64,000 bases of DNA from Actinomadura luteofluorescens (GTDB taxonomy: Bacteria > Actinomycetota > Actinomycetes > Streptosporangiales > Streptosporangiaceae): positions 5,332,001-5,396,000 of the forward strand of contig NZ_JACCBA010000001.1 of assembly GCF_013409365.1 (NCBI RefSeq), given 5' to 3'. A model generated the notes under the pieces. It saw nothing but the letters and a program-made list of their open reading frames with translations, had not been told where the DNA came from and did no database searches. The translations under genes and the position numbers were made by a program. The stretch's first letter is position 1, and each line of letters opens with the position of its first letter. Positions 1-11,783 of this stretch are shown here, piece by piece.

Positions 1-681
1 GACGTGGCGGCGATGTTCGACGGCACCGCCGAGCGGTACGACCTGATGAACTCGCTGATGACCGGCGGCCAGGACCGGCGGTGGCGGCGGGAGGTCGTCC
101 GGGCGCTGGAGGCGCGGCCGGGTGAGCGTGTCCTCGACCTCGCGGCCGGCACGGGGACCTCGTCCGTCCCGTTCGCCGAGGCCGGGGCCGACACGGTCGC
201 GTGCGACTTCTCGCTCGGCATGCTGCGCGTCGGGGTGCGCCGCCAGGCGAACGTCACGGGCCTGCGGTTCGTGGCCGGCGACGCGCTGCGGCTGCCCTTC
301 GCGGACGGCTCCTTCGACGCCGTCACGATCTCCTTCGGGCTCCGCAACGTCGCCGACACCGGGCTGGCGCTGCGCGAGCTGCGCCGGGTCGCCAGGCCCG
401 GCGGGCGGCTGGTGATCTGCGAGGTGAGCCACCCCCCGAACGCGCTGCTGGCGCTCGGCCACAAGGCGCACCTGCGCTACGGGCTGCCGCTGCTGGCGCG
501 GGTCAGCTCCAACCCCGACTCCTACCGCTACCTTGCCGAGTCGACGCTCGCCTGGCCCGACCAGGCGGGGCTGGCACGGCTCATCCAGGACGCGGGATGG
601 GGCGAGGTGCGCTGGCGCGACCTCACGTTCGGCGTGGTGGCCCTGCACCATGCCGTCAACCCGTCCGTCAAGCCTGCTTGA
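1..681 (+). CDS. menG: Demethylmenaquinone methyltransferase (5' partial)
   Basis: SAM-dependent C-methyltransferase that converts demethylmenaquinone to menaquinone, the last step of the pathway in most actinomycetes. The frame is already open at base 1, and the first visible residues ([17 protein letters not shown]) correspond to a point slightly inside family members, so the true start lies upstream of the window. The SAM-binding loop is [13 protein letters not shown], followed by the acidic residue in ACDFS. The UbiE/MenG signature [20 protein letters not shown] and the ICEVSHPP segment are present. It is read in the same direction as the MenJ-like reductase and the nuo operon, which fits a menaquinone supply role. 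Family assignment is secure; only the N-terminus is missing. Confidence 0.93.
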   Translation, partial: DVAAMFDGTAERYDLMNSLMTGGQDRRWRREVVRALEARPGERVLDLAAGTGTSSVPFAEAGADTVACDFSLGMLRVGVRRQANVTGLRFVAGDALRLPFADGSFDAVTISFGLRNVADTGLALRELRRVARPGGRLVICEVSHPPNALLALGHKAHLRYGLPLLARVSSNPDSYRYLAESTLAWPDQAGLARLIQDAGWGEVRWRDLTFGVVALHHAVNPSVKPA

Positions 682-704
682 CAGACCGCGGCCGGTGGTT
701 CGGA

Positions 705-724
705 CCGGTCCAAACTTGGACCGG
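705..724. repeat. Perfect 9-bp inverted repeat after menG
   Basis: CCGGTCCAA-AC-TTGGACCGG, arms of 9 bp around a 2-base centre, begins 24 bases after the menG stop. It could be a compact transcription stop for menG or a protein-binding palindrome; the 2-base centre makes it a poor hairpin loop, so an operator is at least as likely. No T-run follows. Confidence 0.5.
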
Positions 725-775
725 CCCAGAAGTACCCACCAGTCGTGATAAAGGAATAGACTCCCCACCGGATCC

Positions 776-793
776 TTGTGAAGTACTTCACAA
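776..793. promoter_or_regulatory. Rex operator (redox-sensing repressor site)
   Basis: TTGTGAAGTACTTCACAA is a perfect 18-bp palindrome that matches the Rex operator consensus TTGTGAAnnnnTTCACAA at every fixed position. It lies 24 bases before the GTG start of the MenJ-like reductase, whose gene leads into nuoA-N. In Streptomyces coelicolor Rex binds such sites at respiratory genes and releases DNA when NADH is high. Inference: high NADH/NAD+ derepresses the menaquinone reductase and probably the complex I operon by read-through. No rex gene is in this window. Confidence 0.85.
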
Positions 794-816
794 GCGAACG
801 AGCGAAGAGGACCATC

Positions 817-2073
817 GTGACCGACTCCACCCGACACGCGGATGTCATCGTCGTCGGGGCGGGCCCCGCCGGATCGTCGACCGCCTATTGGCTCGCGCAG
901 GCCGGCCTGGACGTCTTCCTGCTGGAGAAGGCCACCTTCCCGCGCGACAAGATCTGCGGCGACGGCCTCACCCCGCGGGCCGTCCGGGCGCTCATCGGCA
1001 TGGGCGTCGACATCAACGACCCCGGCTGGGGACGCAACAAGGGCCTGCGCATCTACGGCGGCGGCGTCAAGGTCGAGCTGCCCTGGCCCGAGCTCGCGTC
1101 CTTCCCCGACTTCGGCCTCGTCCGCAAGCGCACCGACCTCGACCAGCTCCTCGCCGAGCACGCCGCCAAGGCCGGCGCTCAGCTCCTGCAGGGCTGCAAC
1201 GTGACGGGCCCGATCGTCGACGAGCGCACCGACCGCATCACCGGGGTCACCGCCGAGTACGAGGGCGAGGAGCTGGAGTTCCACGCGCCCCTGGTCGTCG
1301 CCGCCGACGGCAACTCGACCCGGCTGTCGCTCGCCATGGGGCTGCGGCGCCGCGAGGACCGGCCCATGGGCGTCGCGGTCCGCCGCTACTTCCAGACCCC
1401 CCGCCACGACGACGACTACATGGAGGCGTGGCTGGAGCTGTGGGACGGCCAGCGCCTCCTGCCCGGCTACGGCTGGGTGTTCGGCGTCGGCGACGGCACC
1501 TCCAACGTCGGCCTCGGCCTGCTCAACACCAGCAAGGCGTTCCAGAGCGTCGACTACCGCGGCATGCTCAAGAGCTGGTGCGCGCAGATGCCGGAGGACT
1601 GGCAGTTCGACGAGGAGCACGCGACCTCCAAGATCCGCGGCGCGGCGCTGCCGATGGGCTTCAACCGGCAGCCGCACTACACCCGCGGGATGCTGCTCGT
1701 CGGCGACGCCGGCGGCATGATCAACCCGTTCAACGGCGAGGGCATCGACTACGCCCTGGAGTCCGGCCGGCTGGCCGCCGACATCATGGTCCAGGCGCTC
1801 GCCCGCCGCACCCCCGCGCAGCGCGAGCGGACCCTCTACGAGTACCCGCGCATCCTCAAGGACGACCACGGCGGCTACTTCACCCTCGCCCGCGTGTTCG
1901 TCCAGGCGATCGGCGACCCGCGGGTCATGAAGTTCCTGACCGCGCACGGCCTGCCGCACCCGACGCTGATGCGCTTCACGCTGAAGCTCCTCGCGAACCT
2001 CACCGACCCCAAGGGAGGGGACGCGATGGACCGCGTCATCAACGCGATGCAGAAGGTGGCGCCGGCGGCATGA
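817..2073 (+). CDS. Geranylgeranyl reductase family FAD oxidoreductase (MenJ-like)
   Basis: 418-residue flavoprotein of the geranylgeranyl-reductase family. In mycobacteria the homologue MenJ saturates one isoprene unit of the menaquinone side chain; that role is inferred here from family and neighbours. The FAD-binding GAGPAG sits at residues 14-19 after a beta strand (DVIVV). The second FAD motif is LLVGDAGGMINPFNGEGIDYAL. CGDGLTPRAV near residue 50 is typical of the family. The GTG at 817 is preferred over the GTG at 778 because AAGAGG lies 6 bases before it and the 778 start falls inside the Rex palindrome. It is followed by a 157-base gap to nuoA. Confidence 0.88.
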   Translation: MTDSTRHADVIVVGAGPAGSSTAYWLAQAGLDVFLLEKATFPRDKICGDGLTPRAVRALIGMGVDINDPGWGRNKGLRIYGGGVKVELPWPELASFPDFGLVRKRTDLDQLLAEHAAKAGAQLLQGCNVTGPIVDERTDRITGVTAEYEGEELEFHAPLVVAADGNSTRLSLAMGLRRREDRPMGVAVRRYFQTPRHDDDYMEAWLELWDGQRLLPGYGWVFGVGDGTSNVGLGLLNTSKAFQSVDYRGMLKSWCAQMPEDWQFDEEHATSKIRGAALPMGFNRQPHYTRGMLLVGDAGGMINPFNGEGIDYALESGRLAADIMVQALARRTPAQRERTLYEYPRILKDDHGGYFTLARVFVQAIGDPRVMKFLTAHGLPHPTLMRFTLKLLANLTDPKGGDAMDRVINAMQKVAPAA

Positions 2074-2230
2074 ACGCGCGCGTGGAATTCAGGCTTCCGC
2101 AGGTGAGCGGACTAAAGTGCAGTACCCGACCCCCTGAGGGGAGCGCTATTGATCACCTTGGCTAGGGTGGCGGGTCGCAGGCGGCCCGTCCCGTACAACG
2201 TCGTACGTCCCGAGGAGAGGCTGTAGAGAT

Positions 2231-2590
2231 ATGGATCTCTATATTCCGATCATCGTGCTGGGGGTGCTCGCCTTCGCCTTCGCCGCCGGCTCGGTGGCGA
2301 TGGCCGCGCTCACGGGGCCCAAGCGCTGGAACCGCGCCCGCCTGGACGCCTACGAGTGCGGTATCGAGCCGACCCCGCAGCCGGTCGGCGGCGGGCGCTT
2401 CCCGATCAAGTACTACCTGACGGCGATGCTGTTCATCGTCTTCGACATTGAGATCATCTTCCTTTACCCCTGGGCGGTCGCGTTCGACCGGATGGGGCTC
2501 TTCGGCCTTGTCGAGATGGTTCTTTTCATCGTCACCGTCCTCGTGGCGTACGCCTACATCTGGCGGCGCGGCGGTCTGGAGTGGGACTGA
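2231..2590 (+). CDS. nuoA: NADH:menaquinone oxidoreductase subunit A
   Basis: 119-residue membrane subunit of the proton-pumping complex I, with three transmembrane helices (about residues 4-26, 61-83 and 87-109). The conserved loop YECGIEP and the [12 protein letters not shown] stretch at the start of helix 2 identify NuoA. A strong GAGGAGAGG ribosome site precedes the ATG. First gene of a 14-gene operon in the standard A-N order; one base separates its stop from nuoB. The 157-base leader may hold a separate promoter, but I could not pick a convincing -35/-10 pair. Confidence 0.96.
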   Translation: MDLYIPIIVLGVLAFAFAAGSVAMAALTGPKRWNRARLDAYECGIEPTPQPVGGGRFPIKYYLTAMLFIVFDIEIIFLYPWAVAFDRMGLFGLVEMVLFIVTVLVAYAYIWRRGGLEWD

Positions 2591-2591
2591 C

Positions 2592-3137
2592 ATGGGTCTA
2601 GAGGAGAAACTCCCCAGCGGCTTCCTGCTGACCACGGTCGAGCAGGTCGCGGGGTGGGCGCGCAGCAGTTCGATGTGGCCGGCGACGTTCGGCCTCGCGT
2701 GCTGCGCGATCGAGATGATGGCGACGGGCGACCCCCGGCACGACTTCTCCCGGTGGGGGATGGAGCGCGCCTCGGCGACGCCGCGCCAGGCCGACCTGAT
2801 GATCGTCGCGGGCCGGGTGAGCCAGAAGATGGCGCCGGTGCTGCGGCAGATCTACGACCAGATGACCGAGCCGAAGTGGGTCATCGCGATGGGCGTGTGC
2901 GCCTCGTCCGGCGGCATGTTCAACAACTACGCGATCGTGCAGGGCGTGGACCACATCGTCCCGGTGGACATCTACCTGCCCGGCTGCCCGCCGCGGCCGG
3001 AGATGCTGCTGGACGCGATCCTCAAGCTGCACGACAAGGTCCAGAACAGCAAGCTCGGGCCGCAGCGCGCCAAGCAGATCGCCGAGCTGGAAGAGGCCAA
3101 GCGCCGCCGGCTGCCGCTGCTGGGACAGGGGGCCTGA
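2592..3137 (+). CDS. nuoB: NADH:menaquinone oxidoreductase subunit B
   Basis: 181-residue peripheral-arm subunit that holds cluster N2, the last iron-sulfur centre before the quinone. Ligands are visible as the adjacent pair in [11 protein letters not shown], the cysteine in GVCASSGG and the one in PGCPPRPE. The ATG at 2592 lies one base after the nuoA stop and gives a normal-length protein; the longer open frame upstream overlaps nuoA and is not used. The C-terminus carries a short charged tail ([16 protein letters not shown]). Confidence 0.97.
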   Translation: MGLEEKLPSGFLLTTVEQVAGWARSSSMWPATFGLACCAIEMMATGDPRHDFSRWGMERASATPRQADLMIVAGRVSQKMAPVLRQIYDQMTEPKWVIAMGVCASSGGMFNNYAIVQGVDHIVPVDIYLPGCPPRPEMLLDAILKLHDKVQNSKLGPQRAKQIAELEEAKRRRLPLLGQGA

Positions 3138-3138
3138 C

Positions 3139-3881
3139 GTGAGTTCGCAGAACCCTGAGCAGCGGGCCGAGCAGGGCGCCGACAAGCTCCCCGCGCAGAC
3201 CGAGGAGGAGCGCCGCGAGCAGCCGGTCGCCCGCAAGGGCATGTTCGGCGCGCGGACCACCGGCGACACCTCCGGCTACGGCGGGCTCGTCATCCGGCAG
3301 AGCCCGAAGGTGTCCGCGCAGCGCCCCTACGGCGGGCCCGGCGGCGCCGCCGAGGCCGGCGAGTTCGACGAGGTCGCCGACGAGCTGGAGCGCGCCTACC
3401 CCCACTTCGGCGACGCCGTCGAGCGGGTCGTCGTCGACCGCGGTGAGATCACGTTCTTCGTGCGGCGCGAGCACCTCCTGGAGGTCGCGCGGACCATGCG
3501 GGACGAGCCGTCCCTGCGCTTCGAGATGTGCTCGGGCGTGTCGGGCGTGCACTACCCGAAGGACGAGGGCGCCGAGCTGCACTCGGTCGTGCACCTGCTG
3601 TCGATCACGCACAACCGGCGCGTCCGGCTGGAAGTGACCTGCCCGGACGCCGACCCGCACGTCCCGTCGCTGGTGCCGGTCTACCCGACGAGCGACTGGC
3701 ACGAGCGGGAGACCTACGACTTCTTCGGGATCGTCTACGACGGCCACCCGGCGCTCACGCGCATCGAGATGCCCGACGACTGGGTCGGCCATCCGCAGCG
3801 CAAGGACTACCCCCTCGGCGGTATTCCCGTCGAGTACCGCGGAGCGGAGATCCCCCCGCCCGACGAGCGGAGGTCGTACGT

Positions 3882-3885
<4 letters not shown>
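3139..3885 (+). CDS. nuoC: NADH:menaquinone oxidoreductase subunit C
   Basis: 248-residue peripheral subunit (30-kDa type), which docks NuoB and NuoD. The signature [18 protein letters not shown] and the C-terminal [16 protein letters not shown] are clear. About 70 N-terminal residues form a charged, low-complexity extension rich in Glu and Gln, common in actinomycete NuoC. GTG start one base after the nuoB stop; its stop overlaps the nuoD start as ATGA, so translation is probably coupled. Confidence 0.96.
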
Positions 3886-5260
<1,375 letters not shown>

Positions 5261-5264
<4 letters not shown>

Positions 5265-6040
5265 CATACGGACCTGAGGTCCGCGAACGGCTGGAGCGCG
5301 ACGCCAAGGAGATCATCGGCCGGTACCCCCGGCCGCGCTCGGCGCTGCTGCCGATGCTGCACCTGGTGCAGTCGGTGGAGGGACACGTCACCGAGGACGG
5401 GATCGAGTTCTGCGCGGAGCAGCTCGGCATCACCCCGGCGCAGGTGACGGGAGTCGCGACCTTCTACACGCAGTACAAGCACGCGCCGGTCGGCGAGTAC
5501 CACGTCGGCGTGTGCATCAACACGCTGTGCGCGGTCATGGGCGGCGACCAGATCTGGAACGAGCTGAGCGAGCACGCCGGGGTCGGGCACGACGAGGCCA
5601 CCCCGGACGGCAAGGTCAGCCTGGAGCGGATCGAGTGCAACGCGGCCTGCGACTTCGCGCCGGTGATGATGGTCAACTGGGAGTTCTTCGACAACATGAC
5701 TCCCGAGAAGGCCAAGCAGCTGGTCGACGACCTGCGCTCGGGTAAGCAAGTGCTTCCTTCGCGCGGGCCGGAGGGCCTGGCCACCTGGAAGGAGGCGTCC
5801 CGCGTGCTCGCCGGGTTCCCGGACGGGCGCGCCGGCGAGGGCGTCCAGGCCGGGCCCGAGTCGCTGCGCGGCCTGAAGCTGGCGCAGGAGCGCGGCTGGG
5901 AGGCGCCCCGCACGGACGTCGACCGCGAGCGTCCGCAGGAGCCGGTGAAGGCCGAGGAGATGGGCTCGCCCCCGCAGGAGCCGGGCAAGCCGGCCGGCGG
6001 AGAGGCCAAGCCGGGATCGCAGGAGGGGCGGAACAAGTGA
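5261..6040 (+). CDS. nuoE: NADH:menaquinone oxidoreductase subunit E
   Basis: 259-residue thioredoxin-fold subunit with the [2Fe-2S] cluster N1a, part of the NADH-oxidising module. The four ligands are the two in CINTLC (near residue 86) and the two in CNAAC (near residue 127). The family core ends near residue 165; the last 90 residues are a proline-, glycine- and charge-rich tail (ending [16 protein letters not shown]) of unknown role. The start overlaps the nuoD stop as ATGA; the stop overlaps the nuoF GTG. Confidence 0.95.
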
Positions 6041-7335
6041 CCACGCTGACCCCCATCCTCACCAAGAACTGGGACCGGGCCGACTCGTTCACCCGGGCGG
6101 GCTACGAGCGCGACGGCGGCTACGAGGCGCTTCGCGCGGCGTTCCGCATGGAGCCGGACGAGATCGTGCAGGCGGTCAAGGACTCCGGCCTGCGCGGCCG
6201 CGGCGGCGCGGGCTTCCCCACCGGGATGAAGTGGGGCTTCCTGCCGCCGAGCAGCCCGAACCCGCGCTACCTCGTCGTCAACGCCGACGAGTCCGAGCCG
6301 GGCACGTGCAAGGACATCCCGCTGATGATGGCCAACCCGCACGTGCTCGTCGAGGGCGTGATCATCAGCTCGTACGCGATCAAGTCGAACCTCGCGTTCA
6401 TCTACGTGCGCGGCGAGGTGCTGCACGTGATCCGCCGCCTGCACCAGGCGGTGGCGGAGGCGTACGAGGCCGGCTACCTCGGCAAGGACATCCTCGGCTC
6501 CGGCTACGACCTGGACGTGGTCGTGCACAGCGGCGCCGGGGCCTACATCTGCGGCGAGGAGACGGCGCTGCTGGACTCCCTCGAAGGGTTCCGCGGTCAG
6601 CCCAGGCTCAAGCCCCCCTTCCCGGCGGTCGCGGGCCTCTACGGCGGGCCCACCGTCATCAACAACGTCGAGTCGATCGCCTCGGTTCCCTCGATCATCG
6701 CCAACGGGCCGGAATGGTTCGCCTCGATGGGCACCGAGAAGTCCCAGGGCTTCGGGATCTTCTCGCTGTCCGGGCACGTCACGCGGCCCGGGCAGTACGA
6801 GGCGCCGCTCGGCATCACGCTGCGGGAACTGCTCGACATGGCGGGCGGGATCCGCGAGGGCCACCGGCTGAAGTTCTGGACGCCCGGCGGGTCGTCCACC
6901 CCGATCTTCACCGACGAGCACCTCGACGTGCCGCTGGACTTCGAGTCCGTCGGCGCCGCCGGGTCCATGCTCGGCACCCGGGCCCTGCAGATCTTCGACG
7001 AGACGACCTGCGTCGTCCGCGCCGTGCTGCGCTGGTCGGAGTTCTACGCGCACGAGTCGTGCGGCAAGTGCACGCCGTGCCGCGAGGGCACCTACTGGTA
7101 CAAGCAGATGCTCAAGCGGCTGGAGGCGGGCCAGGGCTCCGAGGAGGACCTGGAGACCCTGCTGGACCTGTCCGACAACATCCTGGGCCGATCGTTCTGC
7201 GCCCTCGGCGACGGCGCCACGAGCCCGGTCGTCTCGTCCATCAAGCTGTTCCGGGACGAGTACCTCCGGCACTTCGAGCTCGGCGCCTGCCCGTTCGACC
7301 CGGCCAAGTCGACCCTCTGGGGAGGTGCCAAGTGA
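6037..7335 (+). CDS. nuoF: NADH:menaquinone oxidoreductase subunit F
   Basis: 432-residue flavoprotein that binds NADH, FMN and cluster N3. Residues 50-62 ([13 protein letters not shown]) form the FMN/NADH glycine-rich loop; [19 protein letters not shown] is a second conserved nucleotide-site segment. Cluster N3 ligands are in [13 protein letters not shown] and the later cysteine in SFCALGDGA. Starts with a GTG overlapping the nuoE stop and ends overlapping the nuoG GTG. No deviation from the family. Confidence 0.97.
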   Translation: MTTLTPILTKNWDRADSFTRAGYERDGGYEALRAAFRMEPDEIVQAVKDSGLRGRGGAGFPTGMKWGFLPPSSPNPRYLVVNADESEPGTCKDIPLMMANPHVLVEGVIISSYAIKSNLAFIYVRGEVLHVIRRLHQAVAEAYEAGYLGKDILGSGYDLDVVVHSGAGAYICGEETALLDSLEGFRGQPRLKPPFPAVAGLYGGPTVINNVESIASVPSIIANGPEWFASMGTEKSQGFGIFSLSGHVTRPGQYEAPLGITLRELLDMAGGIREGHRLKFWTPGGSSTPIFTDEHLDVPLDFESVGAAGSMLGTRALQIFDETTCVVRAVLRWSEFYAHESCGKCTPCREGTYWYKQMLKRLEAGQGSEEDLETLLDLSDNILGRSFCALGDGATSPVVSSIKLFRDEYLRHFELGACPFDPAKSTLWGGAK

Positions 7336-9797
7336 CCGTCACCGACGACAAGTCGGCGGTGGAGCGGCCGGTGGAGATGGTCTCCTGCACCATCGACGGC
7401 TTCGAGATCGAGGTGCCCAAGGGCACGCTGATCATCCGGGCCGCCGAGCTGCTCGGCATCCAGATCCCCCGGTTCTGCGACCACCCGCTGCTGGACCCGG
7501 TCGGGGCCTGCCGGCAGTGCCTGGTGGAGATCCCCGACGCCGGCAACGGCCGGGGCATGCCGAAGCCGCAGGCGTCCTGCACCACCGCGGTGATGCCGGG
7601 CATGGTGGTCAAGACCCAGCTCACCTCGCCGGTCGCCGACAAGGCGCAGCACGGCGTGATGGAACTGCTGCTGATCAACCACCCGCTGGACTGCCCGATC
7701 TGCGACAAGGGCGGCGAGTGCCCGCTGCAGAACCAGGCGATGTCCAACGGCCGCGGCGAGACCCGGTTCGTGGAGGCCAAGCGGACCTTCCCCAAGCCGA
7801 TCCCGCTGTCCAGCCAGGTGCTGCTCGACCGGGAGCGCTGCATCCAGTGCGCCCGCTGCACCCGGTTCTCCGACCAGATCGCCGGCGACGCGTTCATCGA
7901 CCTGTTCGAGCGCGGCGCCAAGGAGCAGGTCGGCGCGGCGGACGGCAAGCCGTTCCAGTCCTACTTCTCCGGCAACACCGTGCAGATCTGCCCGGTGGGC
8001 GCGCTGACCGGCGCCGCGTACCGGTTCCGGTCCCGCCCGTTCGACCTGGTCTCGCAGCCGAGCGTCTGCGAGCACTGCGCGTCCGGCTGCGCGCTGCGCA
8101 CCGACCACCGCCGCGGGAAGATCACGCGGCGGCTGGCCGGGGACGACCCGCAGGTCAACGAGGAGTGGAACTGCGACAAGGGCCGCTGGGCGTTCACCTA
8201 CGGGACGCGGCCCGAGCGGCTCGCCCAGCCGCTCGTCCGGGGCGAGGACGGCGAGCTGGAGCCCGCGTCCTGGCCCGAGGCGCTCACCATCGCGGCGCGC
8301 GGCCTCGCGGCGGCGCGCGGCTCGGCCGGCGTCCTGACCGGCGGCCGCGTCACCCTTGAGGACGCCTACGCCTACGCCAAGTTCGCCCGGATCGCGCTCG
8401 GCACCAACGACGTCGACTTCCGGGCCCGGCCGCTGTCGGAGGAGGAGTCGCGGTTCCTCGCCTCGTCCGTCGCGGGCCACCCCATCGAGGTGACCTACGC
8501 CGACCTGGAGAAGGCGCCGGTCGTCCTGCTCGCCGGGTTCGAGCCCGAGGAGGAGTCGCCGATCGTCTTCCTGCGGCTCCGCAAGGCGTTCCGCAAGAAC
8601 CGCCTGAAGGTGTTCGCGGCGGCCCCGTTCGCGACGCGCGGGCTGGCGAAGGTCGGCGGCACGCTGCTGCCGACGCTGCCCGGCGCGGAAGCCGAGGTCC
8701 TCGGCTCCCTCATCGGGGATGACGCCAGGTCCGACATCCGCACGCTGCTGGAGACGCCCGGCGCTGTCATCCTCGTCGGCGAGCGGCTCGCCACCAGCCC
8801 CGGCGCGCTCACGTCGGCGACCCGGGTGGCGCAGGCCACCGGAGCCCGGCTGGCCTGGGTGCCGCGCCGGGCCGGGGAGCGCGGCGCGATCGAGGCCGGG
8901 GCGCTGCCCGGGCTGCTGCCGATCGGCCGTCCGGTCACCGACCCGCAGGCCCGCGCCGACGTCGCCCGTGCCTGGGGCGTCGCCGACCTGCCCGCCGGTC
9001 CCGGCGAGGACACGGCCGGCATCATCGCGGAGGCGGCCGCGGGGCGGCGCGGCGCGCTGCTCGTCGGCGGCGTCGACCCCTACGACCTGGCCGACCCCGA
9101 GGCGATGCTGCGGGCGCTGGAGGCCACCCCGTTCGTGGTGAGCCTGGAGCAGCGGCCGAGCGCGGTCACCGACCGCGCCGACGTCGTCCTGCCGGTCGCG
9201 GCGGTCGCGGAGAAGTCCGGGACGTTCGTCGACTGGGAGGGCCGCGGCCGCCCGTTCGACGTCGTGCTCAAGTCCGCCGGGCGGATGTCCGACCTGCGGG
9301 TGCTGGACGCGCTGGCCGACGAGATGGACGTCCACCTGGGCCTGCCGGGCCCCGAGGCCGCCCGCCGCGAGATGGCCGGCCTCGGCGCCTACCGCGGCGA
9401 GCGCCCGGACGCGCCGAGCGTCGCGCAGGGACTGGCGCCGCACCCCGAGCGGGGCGAGGCCCTCCTGGCGACCTGGCGGCTGCTGCTCGACCGGGGCCGC
9501 CTCCAGGACGGCGAGCCGTTCCTCGCCGGCACCGCCAAGCCCGCCGCCGCCCGGCTGTCGCCCGCGACGGCCGCGGAGATCGGCGCGACCGGCGCGGTGA
9601 CGGTGTCGGGCCCGCGCGGCGCGGTCACGCTCCCGCTGGAGATCACCCCCGACCTGCCCGACCGGGTGGTGTGGCTGCCGACGAACTCGGCGGGCTGCGC
9701 CCTGCACCGGGACGTCGGCGCGGCCGCGGGAGGCGTCGTCAAGATCGCGGGCGCGGTGCCCGCGACCGCGACCGAGAACGCTGGAGGCACCGAATGA
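7332..9797 (+). CDS. nuoG: NADH:menaquinone oxidoreductase subunit G
   Basis: 821-residue iron-sulfur subunit of the NADH module. N-terminal [2Fe-2S] ferredoxin domain (residues about 15-95, with [16 protein letters not shown]), then the HxxxCxxCxxxxxC-type N5 site ([15 protein letters not shown]), then a [4Fe-4S] domain ([12 protein letters not shown]). A molybdopterin-oxidoreductase-like domain follows, with its own cluster ligands ([15 protein letters not shown]) of the N7 type. The rest is a degenerate molybdopterin fold without cofactor. GTG start overlaps the nuoF stop. Confidence 0.96.
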   Translation: MTVTDDKSAVERPVEMVSCTIDGFEIEVPKGTLIIRAAELLGIQIPRFCDHPLLDPVGACRQCLVEIPDAGNGRGMPKPQASCTTAVMPGMVVKTQLTSPVADKAQHGVMELLLINHPLDCPICDKGGECPLQNQAMSNGRGETRFVEAKRTFPKPIPLSSQVLLDRERCIQCARCTRFSDQIAGDAFIDLFERGAKEQVGAADGKPFQSYFSGNTVQICPVGALTGAAYRFRSRPFDLVSQPSVCEHCASGCALRTDHRRGKITRRLAGDDPQVNEEWNCDKGRWAFTYGTRPERLAQPLVRGEDGELEPASWPEALTIAARGLAAARGSAGVLTGGRVTLEDAYAYAKFARIALGTNDVDFRARPLSEEESRFLASSVAGHPIEVTYADLEKAPVVLLAGFEPEEESPIVFLRLRKAFRKNRLKVFAAAPFATRGLAKVGGTLLPTLPGAEAEVLGSLIGDDARSDIRTLLETPGAVILVGERLATSPGALTSATRVAQATGARLAWVPRRAGERGAIEAGALPGLLPIGRPVTDPQARADVARAWGVADLPAGPGEDTAGIIAEAAAGRRGALLVGGVDPYDLADPEAMLRALEATPFVVSLEQRPSAVTDRADVVLPVAAVAEKSGTFVDWEGRGRPFDVVLKSAGRMSDLRVLDALADEMDVHLGLPGPEAARREMAGLGAYRGERPDAPSVAQGLAPHPERGEALLATWRLLLDRGRLQDGEPFLAGTAKPAAARLSPATAAEIGATGAVTVSGPRGAVTLPLEITPDLPDRVVWLPTNSAGCALHRDVGAAAGGVVKIAGAVPATATENAGGTE

Positions 9798-11134
9798 GCT
9801 CCCTGGCCGCGGCGCCGGCGCCCGACCCGCAGCTGCAGGACTTCGGGTCGGACCCGTGGTGGCTGATCGGCGGCAAGGTCCTCGCCATCTTCGTGTTCCT
9901 CGTCGTCACCGTGCTGATGACGATGTGGATCGAGCGGCGCGTCATCGGCCGGATGCAGCTGCGCGTCGGCCCCAACCGCGCCGGGCCCTTCGGCCTGCTG
10001 CAGGGCCTCGCCGACGGCGTCAAGCTGGCGCTCAAGGAGGACATCGTCCCCCGCCAGGTCGACAAGATCGTCTTCGTCCTGGCGCCGGTGATGGCGGCGG
10101 TGCCCGCGTTCATCTCCTTCGTCATCATCCCGTTCGGCCCGACGGTCTCGATCTTCGGCCACCGGACGGCGCTGCAGGGCACCGACCTTCCGGTCGCGGT
10201 GCTGCTCGTCCTCGCGATGTCCTCGATGGCGATCTACGGCATCGTGCTGGCCGGCTGGTCCTCGATGTCGCCGTACTCGCTGCTCGGCGGGCTGCGCTCG
10301 TCCGCGCAGATGATCTCCTACGAGATCGCGATGGGCCTGTCGTTCGTGGCCGTGTTCATGTTCGCCGGCTCGATGTCCACCTCGGAGATCGTCGCGGCGC
10401 AGCACGACAAGTGGTTCGTGGTGCTGCTCGCGCCGTCGTTCGTCGTCTACGTCATCACGATGATGGGCGAGTCGAACCGCATCCCGTTCGACCTGCCCGA
10501 GGGCGAGGGCGAGCTGGTCGGCGGCTTCCACACCGAGTACTCGTCGCTGAAGTTCGCGATGTTCTTCCTCGCGGAGTACATCAACCTCGCGACGCTGTCG
10601 GCCCTGGCCACCACCATGTTCCTCGGCGGCTGGCGCGCCCCGGCACCGATCTCCACGGTGTGGGCGGGCGCCAACTCCGGCTGGTGGCCGGTGCTGTGGT
10701 TCCTGATCAAGATCTTCCTGTTCATCTTCTTCTTCATCTGGCTGCGCGGCACGCTGCCGCGCGTGCGCTACGACCAGCTGATGAAGCTCGGCTGGAAGGT
10801 GCTGATGCCCTTCTCGCTCGGCTGGATCATGCTGGTCGCGACCATCCGCGCGCTGCGCAACGACGGCTACGAGATGCGGCAGCTGTTCATCGCCGCCGCC
10901 GTGGTCGCCGCGATCGTGCTGGTCGCCACGGTGATCTGGGAGATGCTCCGCGGCCGCGAGGACGACAAGGAGATCGTCCCGGGGGCGGCGCCGGGGCCGC
11001 GCACCGACCCGTCGGCGGGCGGGTTCCCGGTGCCGCCGATGGACGCGCCCCACTACCACGGCCGCGCCCGCGAGCCGGTCCGGCCGGCCACGATCGAAAC
11101 GCCCTCCGAGGAGGTCACCAGTGGGACTCACTGA
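9794..11134 (+). CDS. nuoH: NADH:menaquinone oxidoreductase subunit H
   Basis: 446-residue membrane subunit joining the quinone cavity to the proton-pumping arm, with eight predicted helices. The acid-rich loop of the E-channel is intact ([20 protein letters not shown]). [22 protein letters not shown] near the first helix is the family signature. The last 60 residues are a soluble proline-rich tail. ATG start overlaps the nuoG stop; the final 14 bases overlap the nuoI start, and the nuoI ribosome site (GAGGAGGT) lies inside this gene. Confidence 0.96.
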   Translation: MSSLAAAPAPDPQLQDFGSDPWWLIGGKVLAIFVFLVVTVLMTMWIERRVIGRMQLRVGPNRAGPFGLLQGLADGVKLALKEDIVPRQVDKIVFVLAPVMAAVPAFISFVIIPFGPTVSIFGHRTALQGTDLPVAVLLVLAMSSMAIYGIVLAGWSSMSPYSLLGGLRSSAQMISYEIAMGLSFVAVFMFAGSMSTSEIVAAQHDKWFVVLLAPSFVVYVITMMGESNRIPFDLPEGEGELVGGFHTEYSSLKFAMFFLAEYINLATLSALATTMFLGGWRAPAPISTVWAGANSGWWPVLWFLIKIFLFIFFFIWLRGTLPRVRYDQLMKLGWKVLMPFSLGWIMLVATIRALRNDGYEMRQLFIAAAVVAAIVLVATVIWEMLRGREDDKEIVPGAAPGPRTDPSAGGFPVPPMDAPHYHGRAREPVRPATIETPSEEVTSGTH

Positions 11135-11783
11135 TTTCCTGAACCCGGTCAAGGGGTTCGGGGTCTCGTTCCACCAGATGTTCATGAAGAGCGAGACCGT
11201 CCAGTACCCCGAGGTGAAGAAGCCGACGGCTCCTCGCTTCCACGGGCGGCACCAGCTGAACCGGTGGCCGGACGGCCTGGAGAAGTGCATCGGCTGCGAG
11301 CTGTGCGCGTGGGCGTGCCCCGCGGACGCCATCTTCGTCGAGGGCGCCGACAACACGGCCGACGAGCGGTACTCGCCCGGCGAGCGCTTCGGACGCACCT
11401 ACCAGATCAACTATCTGCGGTGCATCCTGTGCGGCCTGTGCATCGAGGCGTGCCCGACCCGGGCGCTCACGATGACCAACGAGTACGAGCTCGCCGACGA
11501 CAGCCGCGAGAGCCTCATCTACACCAAGGAGATGCTGCTCGCCCCGCTGCGCGAGGGCATGGAGGCGCCCCCGCACGAGATGCGCCTGGGCGACACCGAG
11601 GAGGACTACTACCGCCTCGGCCTCCAGGAGGGCGACGGCCACGTGTCTTCCGAGGGGGGACGACCCCCCACGCCCCCCGGAACGCCTTCGGCTCCGAAGA
11701 TCCCTTCGGAGGGCGGCGGGCGCGCGAGCGCCGACCAGGCCGTCAAGCGCGAGAAGGCGCGCAAGGGCGGTGAGGGCAAGTGA
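11121..11783 (+). CDS. nuoI: NADH:menaquinone oxidoreductase subunit I
   Basis: 220-residue ferredoxin-like subunit carrying clusters N6a and N6b: [12 protein letters not shown] and [12 protein letters not shown]. The GTG at 11121 is preceded by GAGGAGGT. The conserved domain ends near residue 170. The remaining tail ([18 protein letters not shown] and onward) is encoded by a GC-rich stretch at 11641-11717 containing short inverted G/C runs, which looks like an insertion of repeat DNA that stayed in frame. Its stop overlaps the nuoJ GTG. Confidence 0.95.
   Translation: MGLTDFLNPVKGFGVSFHQMFMKSETVQYPEVKKPTAPRFHGRHQLNRWPDGLEKCIGCELCAWACPADAIFVEGADNTADERYSPGERFGRTYQINYLRCILCGLCIEACPTRALTMTNEYELADDSRESLIYTKEMLLAPLREGMEAPPHEMRLGDTEEDYYRLGLQEGDGHVSSEGGRPPTPPGTPSAPKIPSEGGGRASADQAVKREKARKGGEGK
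11641..11717. repeat. In-frame palindromic GC-rich element inside nuoI
   Basis: Alternating G and C runs (GAGGGGGGACGACCCCCC, then GCCCCCCGGAACG and TTCGGCTCCGAAGATCC) form several short hairpins and encode the Pro/Gly/Ser-rich end of NuoI. Base composition and repetitiveness differ from the flanking coding DNA. I read it as an intergenic-type repeat captured in the coding sequence; no second copy of this exact element was seen in the window. Confidence 0.4.

Noticed and set aside
7092..9707. 871-codon antisense frame over nuoG (and similar ones over nuoL, nuoM, nuoN)
   Set aside because: Long antisense frames are expected from the third-position GC bias; they encode Arg/Gly/Ala/Asp-rich sequence without domains.
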